Positions 46,066-57,438 of a stretch of 64,000 bases of DNA are shown here, in pieces. The stretch is from Ochotona curzoniae (Eukaryota > Chordata > Mammalia > Lagomorpha > Ochotonidae). Every line of letters starts with the position of its first letter. Within the stretch, counting starts at the first letter, position 1. The notes under the pieces were generated by a model that worked only from the letters and a program-made list of their open reading frames with translations, was not told the origin of the DNA and did not search any database. The DNA lies in NCBI RefSeq assembly GCF_017591425.1, contig NW_024465797.1, positions 184,269-248,268 of the forward strand, read 5' to 3'. Both the position numbers and the translations under genes were made by a program.

Positions 46066-48125
46066 TTTTTTTTTTTTGCAAACTTTCCCCCCATTTTATT
46101 CTTATTTTCTATTTTAGACACTGTCAGTATAGAGCTTACCCCGTTTCTCTCCATTTTCTCCCTCCAGCCTCCACTCCCCACTGACACCTGAATGTTACAC
46201 TTGTATAGTTCTTCATGTATAGTCTTAGCTCAGTTATTGTTGTACTTTATATGTGCCATGACAGTGTTGGTATAAGCAATGGCAGAGAATCTAGTGTCTT
46301 GTTATCAATGTGTATTTAGCAGTTGTATTGGGAGTCTGTTTTGTTTCAGAGAAGAGATGCATATATCAGTTCTTTGCTTCCCAGTACTCTGATTTACATT
46401 ACACTGATTTACATTTATGAGATTACAAATGTATACTTGTTGCCTATCTTTTCATTCTGTATTTTGCAAGGAAGTTCTCTTATGTAAGACAGAATATATG
46501 GTATTTGTCCTTTTGCATTGGCTTCTTTCACTGAGCATAGTGGTATTTATCTGAGACTACTTTTTGGCAAATGGTAGAATTTCATCCCTCTGTGGCTTAG
46601 TAGTATTCCATCAAATAGGTGTACTACAATCTCCTTATCCATTCCTCTGTTGACAGGCACCTAGGTTGATTCCATATCTTCTCCAATGTGAATTGTGTTA
46701 TTATAAATACAGGATTGCAGATTGTTCTCTTGAATGTAGTTGGTTGTTTTGTACATATTTGCAAAAATGTGAAAGCTGAGTAATTTGGGAGATCAATTAT
46801 CAGCTTTCTGTGTACTCTCCATAGTGATTTCCAAAGTTGTATTGGTTTACATTCCCGATATTACTGAATCGGGGTGCTTTTTCCCCTGACATAATTGCAA
46901 TAATTGTTTGTCAACTTCTTCATGTAGGTCATTATCACTGGAGTTATGTGGGACTTTGCTGTGGTTTTAATTTGTATTTCCTTGATGCCTGGGGAACTGG
47001 AGCATTTTTTTTTTTATGTGGCCAATACCCCTTTGGATTTCATGTTTGCAGAAATATCTGTTCATCACCTTTAACCATTTCTTAACAGTGTCACTTGTTT
47101 TGCTATTGTTGATGTTCTGAAACTCTTAGTAAATCTTAGTTATTAGCCCCTCTATTTTGTAAAATGCAAAGATTTTCTCCCCTTCTGTTGGTTGCCTACA
47201 CAATTTACTGGCCATTCCCCTTGTTGTAAGGAAGCTTCCTGGTTACATATGATCCTATTTGTCTATTTTCTTTTTAACTGCCTGTGCATATGATGTCTTG
47301 TTTAAAAAGAAAAAGCCTTTGTATGATGTTCTCTGTGTTTTCTTCTAGTAGTTTGTTGGTACCTGACTGTAGGTGTAGATTCGGATCCATTTGGAGCTGA
47401 TTTTTGTATAAGGTGAAACATAGGAGTCTAGTGTCTTACTTACAGAGACTGATACTCAGTTGTCCCAACAGTTTTTGTTGAAGAGACTACCCTTTCTCCC
47501 TGAGTTGTTTTTCGTTCTTTTGTTGTTGTTGGCTTTAGATGTGTGGCATCATTTTAAGACTTCCTATTTTCTTATGTATCTTCTCTTTTTTTGTATCAAT
47601 GCCATGCTGTTTTGGTTACCACTATAAGATGTCTTCTAGTACATCTTACAAGATGGTATTATGTTTCCTCCAGCGTTGTTTGTATTGTTTAAACATGTTT
47701 TGGCTATTTGGAAACTATATTTTCCATGTAAATTTTTGTATCATCTTTTCTATTAATGAGACGAATGTAAGGATTTGGGGGTCATATGGAATCTGTAGAT
47801 TACTATTGATGATATGATCATTTTGATAAATGTGTCTACCAGTCATTTAGCATAACAGATTTCTTCACCCTTTAATAACTTCTTCTGTATCTTTCTTTAA
47901 TGCTCTGTTATTTGCATCATGTATCATAGAGATTTTTCTCATTTTTGGATCAATTTTGTCCCAAGATATTTAATTAAGGTTTTTTTCCACTATATTGAAT
48001 GCTACTTATCTTAAAAATTCTTTCTCAACTGTAGAGTTGTTTGTGTGTAATAGACAATGATTTATGTTCTTTGAATTTTTACCCTGCTACTTACCAAACT
48101 CTCTTATGAAGATGAGCTTGAGTAA
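46066..48125 (-). mobile_element. L1 3' end with ORF2 C-terminal region, minus strand
   Basis: Begins with a poly-T run (the L1 A-tail), then 3'-UTR sequence. It is followed by ordered antisense L1 matches: atatggtatttgtccttttg, tattccatcaaataggtgta, ccattcctctgttgacaggc, ttgaagagactaccctttct, tggggtcatatggaatctgt-like sequence and ccaagatatttaattaaggt. About 2 kb, 5'-truncated, with all frames broken. The duplicated agaacatat/ggtatttgtcc block shared with the preceding fragment shows these are two different insertions. Confidence 0.82.
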
Positions 48126-49755
48126 CTGAAGATCAAAAATTATCAACTGTTAAGGCTCTGGCCCCTTTATTTGTGTGCCTGTTTGGCATTCATTGTCATG
48201 TATTCAAGCCCACCTTCTTGGCCACCTGCCCCCACAGCTGTTATGTAATGGGTTGGCTTTGGCATGCTGTAGTCTGTAATACTTATGTAAGGATCTGAGG
48301 GGCTAGTTGGGCTTACCTATTAGTGGGTGGGGCTACTGGTGGATATATCTCTGTGTTGATGTGTAGCTATGTGTGGATTTATGTAAATCTGTGTGTGTGT
48401 GTATGTGTGTGTATGTGTGTGTGTTACTAGCACTGTGGACCCAAAACAAGTGATCCCACTTGTTTGTGGGCATAGTGATTGTTCCTTATGCATTCCCCAT
48501 TGCCAACATCAGTACAAGCAATGGGTTGGGATGACAAGATTAAACTCTAGTCATAACACAGCTCGAGAATGATACAGCTGATAGAACAAGAGGAAAACCA
48601 AGAGGTGCTGGAGAGAACAACTCAGTCTGCAAGAAGTAGAGAAAGCACAACCACTGAGAGGCAGAAACACACTGTTATCCATGTCCCAAAAGTGATGAAT
48701 TGCTATCCTCTGGGTTACAACCAGTACTCCAAGGCCACGCAACAGTTTCAATGGTTGAGTGCTTTGGCGGTGAGGACAATTGTAAGCATGGAATGTTATT
48801 CTGGGACTCAGTCTACCCAGCGATGGGCTTTAGGGGCATATGAAATCCTCTCCATGCAGCTAAATCCAAAATATTAAAAAAATGCAACTGTGTATACTCA
48901 TCCTTGTACCTACAACGCAATATCACTTTATATTGTTGGTTGATTCAATGTTGTGGCCAGTATTTTTAATAACATGTATGTTACATTGTATAAAATGGTT
49001 GATAACTTATGTCTGTGATGCACTTAGCATCTATTGTGTCCATGAGAGAGAGCTATATAGAGTATTGCCTTGAGAAAGGAAAATAGAATTTAGGGGGTAT
49101 GAGGCATACAAATTATTGGCTTCAAATGGCCTAACGAACTGAGTTTTGCAGTGGTAACCACATATCGACATGTAATAAATACAATGAGTTGCCAAGTTGA
49201 TATGAGTAAAGGTTACCAAAGAAAGTTGACCAAGAACAACAACAACAACAACAACACAACACAGCATATAGTAATAAAATGATGCATCACTCACCTAGAG
49301 ATTTCAGTATATTGAATTAAAATTTGTGTAGGACGATTAAATACTGTATGTTATAATTTAATGCTTTAAATGGCATCATTTTGATGGCTTTTGTCCTTTT
49401 TTGGATATACACCCTATTTGTAGCCTTCCCATAGCAACTTTCAAGAAAATGAGGCATGTATCAATTATAATGTGCAAATGCTTACAGTAATAGAATTTTG
49501 AGAATTTCATTTTGGGAAAATTAGGCTAGCAAGGCCCATGCCTTTAGGGCCAGCGTCACACCTTCTTCCTCTGTCAGTCTCTGTGGCAACTAATGCACTA
49601 TACGCCACAAGCCCACATACTTGGTTAGCTATGCGGAAAGCTATTTTGCGATGCATAAATTAACCCTACTGTATTGAAGGTACACAGCTTTCTGCTTGAT
49701 CGTAGAACAAGGAGGGGGTGGAGAAGGCATGTAGAGGAGCTAACTAAACAGCATT
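48126..49755. other. Unassigned left flank of the tandem array
   Basis: Contains a (GT)n run at about 48,392-48,424 and an (AAC)n run at 49,233-49,262. A 102-codon plus ORF at 48569-48877 is glutamine/serine/threonine-rich near its start and unrecognised, so a retrocopy of an unknown gene is possible. The last 250 bp before the array appear in no array unit. Confidence 0.4.
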
Positions 49756-50036
49756 TATGCAGAGAGAAAAAGAGATCTTTCTCATCTACTGATTTAGTCC
49801 CCAAATGGCCTCAACAGCTGCAGCTGAGCCAGTCTGAAGCCAGGAGCCAGCAGCCAGCAGCCTCAGGTTCATGCAGGTGCTGGGTCCTAAGGCTTTGGGC
49901 CATCCTCCACTGCTTCCCAAGCCACAAGCAGAGAGCTGGATGGGAAGTGGAACAGCCATGATTCGAACCAATATCCGTATTGCATCCTGGTTCATACAAG
50001 GCAGGGACTTTAGCCACTAGGCTACCACACTAGGCC
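49756..50036 (-). mobile_element. CSINE, tail-truncated by the array edge
   Basis: Body (ctcatctactgatttagtcc, gagctggatgggaagtggaa) and head (ggctaccacactaggccc) match the SINEs of the other units. The 3' tail side is replaced by unrelated flanking DNA, placing the array breakpoint inside the SINE. Confidence 0.92.
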
Positions 50037-51804
50037 CTTGCTCTTATGCTCTCCTTTTAGCTATTAGGAAAACAGTAGACTTTCAGTCAGAGGGTTTCAT
50101 ACATGAATGTTATTTGATTTCTTGGTTTGTTTTTATTTACCTGTTTGGCTTTTATTTGCGCATGACATATTCCTTTACTTTGTTCCTTTTTCCATTTCCT
50201 GTCTTTTTCATATTAGATACGTTTTTAAAGTTTTGCTTATTTGTTTCCTTCTTGTCTAAAGTTTTACTTTTTATTGATTAAATCTTCATCAATACCGTGA
50301 AAAGTCATTAATTTCACATTTTACTTGTCAATTCAACTGTGTTATTCCTTGAAAAAGGAAAGGAACACATATTTCAGTATATTGCCTGCCCTAATTATTT
50401 AGGATACAATTATTATTATTTAATTAACTTCATACTAATAATATTGCAATCTTTCTATCAAATCAAGTACAAGCGGAAACAATAGAAAAAGAATCCTGTT
50501 TTATTTTTATTTGACATTTAGCATACACTTCATGAAAATTTACTTGTCCCTTCGTATCAATTCGTTCCTTTTTGAAGAGTTTAATTCAATGAATCATATT
50601 CGTTATGAGTAGACCACAAACTCTGATCCTTTTATATATTTTTTTCTGCAATGGTTTGTGTTTTATCTTTATTCGGATTACCAGTCACATCTCTCATCTT
50701 CTCTAAAGATGTCTTGATACCACCTTGGATAACATCCTGGATTCATGTTATCATTGATAATGTTTCCATGGTTGACAAGGATGAATGCCCATGTGAATCA
50801 CCTACTGGAAGCAAAGGGTGCAAGAATGGAGGAAAATGGAAGAGACAAGTGCTTCTGATCTCCCAATGTATTCCTCCTGCTTTTGACCCAATAGAAACAC
50901 CTTAAATTGCATGATGTGCCTTATTTGTTTGAAGACAATCCAAAAGACTTATCACACATTCAGCACAACCTGAGCACCAGAATGGCTTGTTGTGTGTAGA
51001 AGCCAAGACAAGAAGCAGGAACTCAGTGTAGGCGGCCCACACAGGTGGTTAAGGGAGCATCATCTGCTATGCTACTTCCCATGGTGGGCAGCAGCAGCAG
51101 AAAGGTGAAGTTGGGAACAAAGCTAACACGTGATTCCAGGCACTTTGATCTTGGATGCAGGTGTCCTGGGACGCATCTTAACCATTATGGCAAATCCCCT
51201 ACATTCCCTCAACTGAAAAATAAAAATATTTCTACTTCTGAAAAACACATAGGATATGCAATAGGCTTCATGAAGTGGTAAAGTGACATAGGAACATAAA
51301 ACTTCTTGGGAAACTCGTATTCCTCTAAATTGAATGTCACTGAAGTTTGAGAAAAGAAACAGGCCTATGTAATCAACACAAACGTACATAACTCTAAGTA
51401 GTAAGAATGGAGGGTAAAGGATGGTCCCCATCAGTGGTAAACTTCAGAAAGGTCCAGGAAACGTGGTGCATCAGCCATGCTTAGACAACTGAGGGGCAGG
51501 GCCCTTTAAGAGGCCATGACACTCTCCACATTCCAAAACTGCTGTGGCAACTCCACATTGTGACCTGCTACTGGACCCTCCCTCCCACCCTCAGAAACAT
51601 CACTACAGGCAGTGGCATTAGCTTAGGGCTCTGGCAACTTCATCCTTTTTTGTGTGATTAAGAACTCTTGCGTATTGAAGGGCACTGATAAAATGATCCT
51701 CTAGAGTAAATGGAGAGTGACAGCGATTGCCATCCATGAAAACTTATTGAGCTCTTTGACTTTGTTTGTTTTCAACATCATATGCTTGTTTCTCTCCTGC
51801 CTAG

Positions 51805-52004
51805 ATCCTGGATGAACGGCTGCCACAACCATCAGCACAGCAGCATGTTCCAGTGCTCCAACCGATCCTAGGATGCAAATCAACCTGCTATCAGCTGGCC
51901 AACACTCAACAGGAGCTTGACGATCTCAAGGAGAAGCTTCTTCCATCTGAGCCTACTGCCTACACCCTGGACAAGCAGCTACCAAAACACTGAAAGTTCT
52001 GCAG
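51805..52004 (+). other. Exon-like block in unit 1 (62-codon open frame)
   Basis: A pyrimidine-rich stretch and tttctctcctgcctag form a strong 3' splice-site consensus directly before 51,805. A gcag|gtgctggg donor follows at 52,004/52,005. From 51,805 frame 1 stays open for 62 codons up to TGA at 51,991-51,993, with no initiating ATG in that frame; the other two plus frames close early. The predicted peptide starts ILDERLPQP. Its second half (QLANTQQELDDLKEKLL) is polar and heptad-like, as in a coiled coil. A stop only 11 bases before the donor suggests a terminal or pseudo-exon. From memory only, the ELDDLKEKLL pattern recalls coiled coils of centrosomal myomegalin/CDK5RAP2-type proteins. 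That is unverified and I give no gene name. Confidence 0.35.
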
Positions 52005-52154
52005 GTGCTGGGTGATTGTCTTTCTTCTGAGAAATGAGATGAGATACAGGTTGGGCCTTGGGTAATAATCCCTCTTACTGATCCCTGCTATAGACACAGA
52101 GATGCTTGTTTGTCACACAAAACAATTTATCTCTTACTGATTAAGGACTTTTGA

Positions 52155-52189
<35 letters not shown>

Positions 52190-52190
<1 letters not shown>

Positions 52191-52508
52191 GATATTTATT
52201 TATTTGTTTATTATCAGAAAGGCAGATATGCAGAGAGAAGAAGAGATCTTTCTCATCTACTGATTTAGTCCCCAAATGGCCTCAACAGCTGCAGCTGAGC
52301 CAGTCTGAAGCCAGGAGCCAGCAGCCAGCAGCCTCAGGTTCATGCAGGTGCTGGGTCCTAAGGCTTTGGGCCATCCTCCACTGCTTCCCAAGCCACAAGC
52401 AGGGAGCTGGATGGGAAGTGGAACAGCCATGATTCGAACCAATATCCGTATTGGATCCTGGTTCATACAAGGCAAGGACTTTAGCCACTAGGCTACCACA
52501 CTAGGCCC
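52190..52508 (-). mobile_element. CSINE at the unit 1/2 junction
   Basis: Complete minus-strand copy preceded by a CT tract, tail tatttatttatttgtttatt. It has the same insertion point as in all other units, so it entered before the array was amplified. The head end is the type-B variant. Confidence 0.95.
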
Positions 52509-54695
52509 TTTCTCTTTTGCTCTCTTTTTAGCTATTAGGAAAACAGTAGACTTTCAGTCAGAGGGTTTAATACATGAATGTTATTTGATTTCTTGGTTTG
52601 TTCTTATTTACCTGTTTGGCTTTTATTTGCACATGACATATTCCTTTACTTTGTTCCTTTTCCCATTTCCTGTCTTTTTCATATTAGATACGTTTTTAAA
52701 GTTTTGCTTATTTGTTTCCTTCTTGTCTAAAGTTTTACTTTTTATTGATTAAATCTTCATCAATACCGTGAAAAGTCATTAATTTCACATTTTACTTGTC
52801 AATTCAACTGTGTTATTCCTTGAAAAAGGAAAGGAACACATATTTCAGTATATTGCCTGCCCTAATTATTTAGGATACAATTATTATTATTTAATTAACT
52901 TCATAATAATATTGCAATCTTTCTATCAAATCAAGTACAAGCGGAAACAATAGAAAAAGAATCCTGTTTTATTTTTATTTGACATTTAGCATACACTTCA
53001 TGAAAATTTACTTGTCCCCTCGTATCAATTCGTTCCTTTTTGAAGAGTTTACTTCAATGAATCATATTCGTTATGAGTAGACCACAAACTCTGATCCTTT
53101 TATATATTTTTTTCTGCAATGGTTTGTGTTTTATCTTTATTCGGATTACCAGTCCCATCTCTCATCTTCTCTAAAGATGTCTTGATACCACCTTGGATAA
53201 CATGCTGGATTCATGTTATCATTGATAATGTTTCCATGGTTGACAAGGATGAATGGCCATGTGAATCACCTACTGGAAGCAAAGGGTGCAAGAATGGAGG
53301 AAAATGGAAGAGACAAGTGCTTCTGATCTCCCAATGTATTCCTCCTGCTTTTGACCCAATAGAAACACCTTAAATTGCATGATGTGCCTTATTTGTTTGA
53401 AGACAATCCAAAAGACTTATCACACATTCAGCACAACCTGAGCACCAGAATGGCTTGTTGTGTGTAGAAGCCAAGACAAGAAGCAGGAACTCAGTGTAGG
53501 CGGCCCACACAGGTGGTTAAGGGAGCATCATCTGCTATGCTACTTCCCATGGTGGGCAGCAGCAGCAGAAAGGTGAAGTTGGGAACAAAGCTAACACGTG
53601 ATTCCAGGCACTTTGATCTTGGATGCAGGTGTCCTGGGACACATCTTAACCATTATGGCAAATCCCCTACATTCCCTCAACTGAAAAATAAAAAGATTTC
53701 TACTTCTGAAAAAGCACATAGGATATGCAATAGGCTTAATGAAGTGGTAAAGTGACATAGGAACGGAAAACTTCTTGGGAAACGCGCATTCCTATCAATT
53801 GAATGTCACTGAAGTTTGAGAAAAGAAACAGGCCTATGTAATCAACACAAACGTACATAACTCTAAGTAGTAAGAATGGAGGGTAAAGGATGGTCCCCAT
53901 CAGTGGTAAACTTCAGAAAGGTCCAGGAAACGTGGTGCATCAGCCATGCTTAGACAACTGAGGGGCAGGGCCCTTTAAGAGGCCATGACACTCTCCACAT
54001 TCCAAAACTGCTGTGGCAACTCCACATTGTGACCTGCCACTGGACCCTCCCTCCCACCCTCAGAAACATCACTACAGGCAGTGGCATTAGCTTAGGGCTC
54101 TGGCAACTTCATCCTTTTTTGTGTGATTAAGAACTCTTGCGTATTGAAGGGCACTGATAAAATGATCCTCTAGAGTAAATGGAGAGTGACAGCGATTGCC
54201 ATCCATGAAAACTTATTGAGCTCTTTGACTTTGTTTGTTTTCAACATCATATGCTTGTTTCTCTCCTGCCTAGATCCTGGATGAACGGCTGCCACAACCA
54301 TCAGCACAGCAGCATGTTCCAGTGCTCCAACAGATCCTAGGATGCAAATCAACCTGCTATCAGCTGGCCAACACTCAACAGGAGCTTGACGATCTCAAGG
54401 AGAAGCTTCTTCCATCTGAGCCTACTGCCTACACCCTGGACAAGCAGCTACCAAAACACTGAAAGTTCTGCAGGTGCTGGGTGATTGTCTTTCTTCTGAG
54501 AAATGAGATGAGATACAGGTTGGGCCTTGGGTAATAATCCCTCTTACTGATCCCTGCTATAGACACAGAGATGCTTGTTTGTCACACAAAACAATTTATC
54601 TCTTATTGATTAAGGACTTTTGATCTTTCTCTCTCTCTCTCTCTCTCCTCTGATATTTATTTATTTGTTTATTTGTTTATTATCAGAAAGGCAGA
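52227..54695. repeat. Tandem array unit 2 (2,469 bp), type B
   Basis: Same layout as unit 1, with type-B markers just right of the SINE: ccctttctc, gctctcttttt, gtttaatac and gttcttattt (52,508-52,612). An extra A near 53,711 shifts the 78-codon frame found in the other units. Confidence 0.97.
54274..54473 (+). other. Exon-like block in unit 2
   Basis: Same acceptor, frame, stop (TGA at 54,460-54,462) and donor as in unit 1. It differs by one base, ccaacagatcc, changing a proline codon to glutamine. Confidence 0.35.
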
Positions 54696-54977
54696 TATGC
54701 AGAGAGAAGAAGAGATCTTTCTCATCTACTGATTTAGTCCCCAAATGGCCTCAACAGCTGCAGCTGAGCCAGTCTGAAGCCAGGAGCCAGCAGCCAGCAG
54801 CCTCAGGTTCATGCAGGTGCTGGGTCCTAAGGCTTTGGGCCATCCTCCACTGCTTCCCAAGCCACAAGCAGGGAGCTGGATGGGAAGTGGAACAGCCATG
54901 ATTCGAACCAATATCCGTATTGGATCCTGGTTCATACAAGGCAAGGACTTTAGCCACTAGGCTACCACACTAGGCCC
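54653..54977 (-). mobile_element. CSINE at the unit 2/3 junction
   Basis: Orthologous copy. The tail has one more atttgttt step than at the unit 1/2 junction. Confidence 0.95.
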
Positions 54978-57156
54978 TTGCTCTTTTGCTCTCCTTTTAG
55001 CTATTAGGAAAACAGTAGACTTTCAGTCAGAGGGTTTCATACATGAATGTTATTTGATTTCTTGGTTTGTTTTTATTTACCTGTTTGGCTTTTATTTGCG
55101 CATGACATATTCCTTTACTTTGTTCCTTTTTCCATTTCCTGTCTTTTTCATATCAGATACGTTTTTAAAGTTTTGCTTATTTGTTTCCTTCTTGTCTAAA
55201 GTTTTACTTTTTATTGATTAAATCTTCATCAATACCGTGAAAAGTCATTAATTTCACATTTTACTTGTCAATTCAACTGTGTTATTCCTTGAAAAAGGAA
55301 AGGAACACATATTTCAGTATATTGCCTGCCCTAATTATTTAGGATACAATTATTATTATTTAATTAACTTCATAATAATATTGCATCTTTCTATCAAATC
55401 AAGTACAAGCGGAAACAATAGAAAAAGAATCCTGTTTTATTTTTATTTGACATTTAGCATACACTTCATGAAAATTTACTTGTCCCCTCGTATCAATTCG
55501 TTCCTTTTTGAAGAGTTTACTTCAATGAATCATATTCGTTATGAGTAGACCACAAACTCTGATCCTTTTACATTTTTTTTTCTGCAATGGTTTGTATTTT
55601 ATCTTTATTCGGATTACCAGTCACATCTCTCATCTTCTCTAAAGATGTCTTGATACCACCTTGGATAACATGCTGGATTCATGTTATCATTGATTATGTT
55701 TCCATGGTTGACAAGGATGAATGGCCATGTGAATCACCTACTGGAAGCAAAGGGTGCAAGAATGGAGGAAAATGGAAGAGACAAGTGCTTCTGATCTCCC
55801 AATGTATTCCTCCTGCTTTTGACCCAATAGAAACACCTTAAATTGCATGATGTGCCTTATTTGTTTGAAGACAATCCAAAAGACTTATCACACATTCAGC
55901 ACAACCTGAGCACCAGAATGGCTTGTTGTGTGTAGAAGCCAAGACAAGAAGCAGGAACTCAGTGTAGGCGGCCCACACAGGTGGTTAAGGGAGCATCATC
56001 TGCTATGCTACTTCCCATGGTGGGCAGCAGCAGCAGAAAGGTGAAGTTGGGAACAAAGCTAACACGTGATTCCAGGCACTTTGATCTTGGATGCAGGTGT
56101 CCTGGGACGCATCTTAACCATTATGGCAAATCCCCTACATTCCCTCAACTGAAAAATAAAAATACTTCTACTTCTGAAAAACACATAGGATATGCAATAG
56201 GCTTAATGAAGTGGTAAAGTGACATAGGAACGTAAAACTTCTTGGGAAACTCGTATTCCTATCAATTGAATGTCACTGAAGTTTGAGAAAAGAAACAGGC
56301 CTATGTAATCAACACAAACGTACATAACTCTAAGTAGTAAGAATGGAGGGTAAAGGATGGTCCCCATCAGTGGTAAACTTCAGAAAGGTCCAGGAAACGT
56401 GGTGCATCAGCCATGCTTAGACAACTGAGGGGCAGGGCCCTTTAAGAGGCCATGACACTCTCCACATTCCAAAACTGCTGTGGCAACTCCACATTGTGAC
56501 CTGCTACTGGACCCTCCCTCCCACCCTCAGAAACATCACTACAGGCAGTGGCATTAGCTTAGGGCTCTGGCAACTTCATCCTTTTTTGTGTGATTAAGAA
56601 CTCTTGCGTATTGAAGGGCACTGATAAAATGATCCTCTAGAGTAAATGGAGAGTGACAGCGATTGCCATCCATGAAAACTTATTGAGCTCTTTGACTTTG
56701 TTTGTTTTCAACATCATATGCTTGTTTCTCTCCTGCCTAGATCCTGGATGAACGGCTGCCACAACCATCAGCACAGCAGCATGTTCCAGTGCTCCAACAG
56801 ATCCTAGGATGCAAATCAACCTGCTATCAGCTGGCCAACACTCAACAGGAGCTTGACGATCTCAAGGAGAAGCTTCTTCCATCTGAGCCTACTGCCTACA
56901 CCCTGGACAAGCAGCTACCAAAACACTGAAAGTTCTGCAGGTGCTGGGTGATTGTCTTTCTTCTGAGAAATGAGATGAGATACAGGTTGGGCCTTGGGTA
57001 ATAATCCCTCTTACTGATCCCTGCTATAGACACAGAGATGCTTGTTTGTCACACAAAACAATTTATCTCTTATTGATTAAGGACTTTTGATCTTTCTCTC
57101 TCTCTCTTCTCTGATATTTATTTATTTGTTTATTTGTTTATTATCAGGAAGGCAGA
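54696..57156. repeat. Tandem array unit 3 (2,461 bp), type A
   Basis: Type-A markers (cccttgctc, gctctcctttt, gtttcatac). It also has a one-base loss at ttgcatcttt near 55,381 and tgattatgt for tgataatgt near 55,692. Confidence 0.97.
56741..56940 (+). other. Exon-like block in unit 3
   Basis: I see no difference from the unit 2 block, including the splice-site-like ends. Confidence 0.35.
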
Positions 57157-57438
57157 TATGCAGAGAGAAGAAGAGATCTTTCTCATCTACTGATTTAGTC
57201 CCCAAATGGCCTCAACAGCTGCAGCTGAGCCAGTCTGAAGCCAGGAGCCAGCAGCCAGCAGCCTCAGGTTCATGCAGGTGCTGGGTCCTAAGGCTTTGGG
57301 CCATCCTCCACTGCTTCCCAAGCCACAAGCAGGGAGCTGGATGGGAAGTGGAACAGCCATGATTCGAACCAATATCCGTATTGGATCCTGGTTCATACAA
57401 GGCAAGGACTTCAGCCACTAGGCTACCACACTAGGCCC
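57113..57438 (-). mobile_element. CSINE at the unit 3/4 junction
   Basis: Orthologous copy with private changes atcaggaagg in the tail part and acttcagcc near the head, which alters the first residues of the antisense ORF. Confidence 0.95.

Larger units (their letters stand above)
49756..52226. repeat. Tandem array unit 1 (2,471 bp)
   Basis: First unit, starting at tatgcagagag inside a minus-strand CSINE whose tail side is absent. In order it holds the SINE body and head, about 1.7 kb of AT-rich then mixed sequence, the 200-bp exon-like block, about 150 bp, a long CT tract (about 52,157-52,190) and the tail of the next SINE. Private variants include actaataatattgc near 50,435, tcctgg for tgctgg near 50,738, and ccaaccgatcc for ccaacagatcc in the exon-like block. 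Private changes at the array edge are expected if edge units exchange less. Confidence 0.97.

Noticed and set aside
51123..51431. 102-codon minus-strand ORF in units 1, 4 and 5
   Set aside because: It overlaps the 78-codon plus frame, is not retained in every unit, and has no motif.
51701..51883. 60-codon minus ORF repeated in five units
   Set aside because: It lies antisense to and partly over the exon-like block and has no independent signal.
51805..52004. Naming the exon-like block as an Olduvai/NBPF or PDE4DIP exon
   Set aside because: Only a loose memory-based resemblance, with a premature stop before the donor; no search was possible, so no symbol is assigned.
52257..52488. Recurrent minus ORFs of 68-72 codons and plus ORFs of 78-93 codons at unit junctions
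   Set aside because: Translations of the CSINE body. Similar peptides appear at unrelated SINE copies throughout the window.
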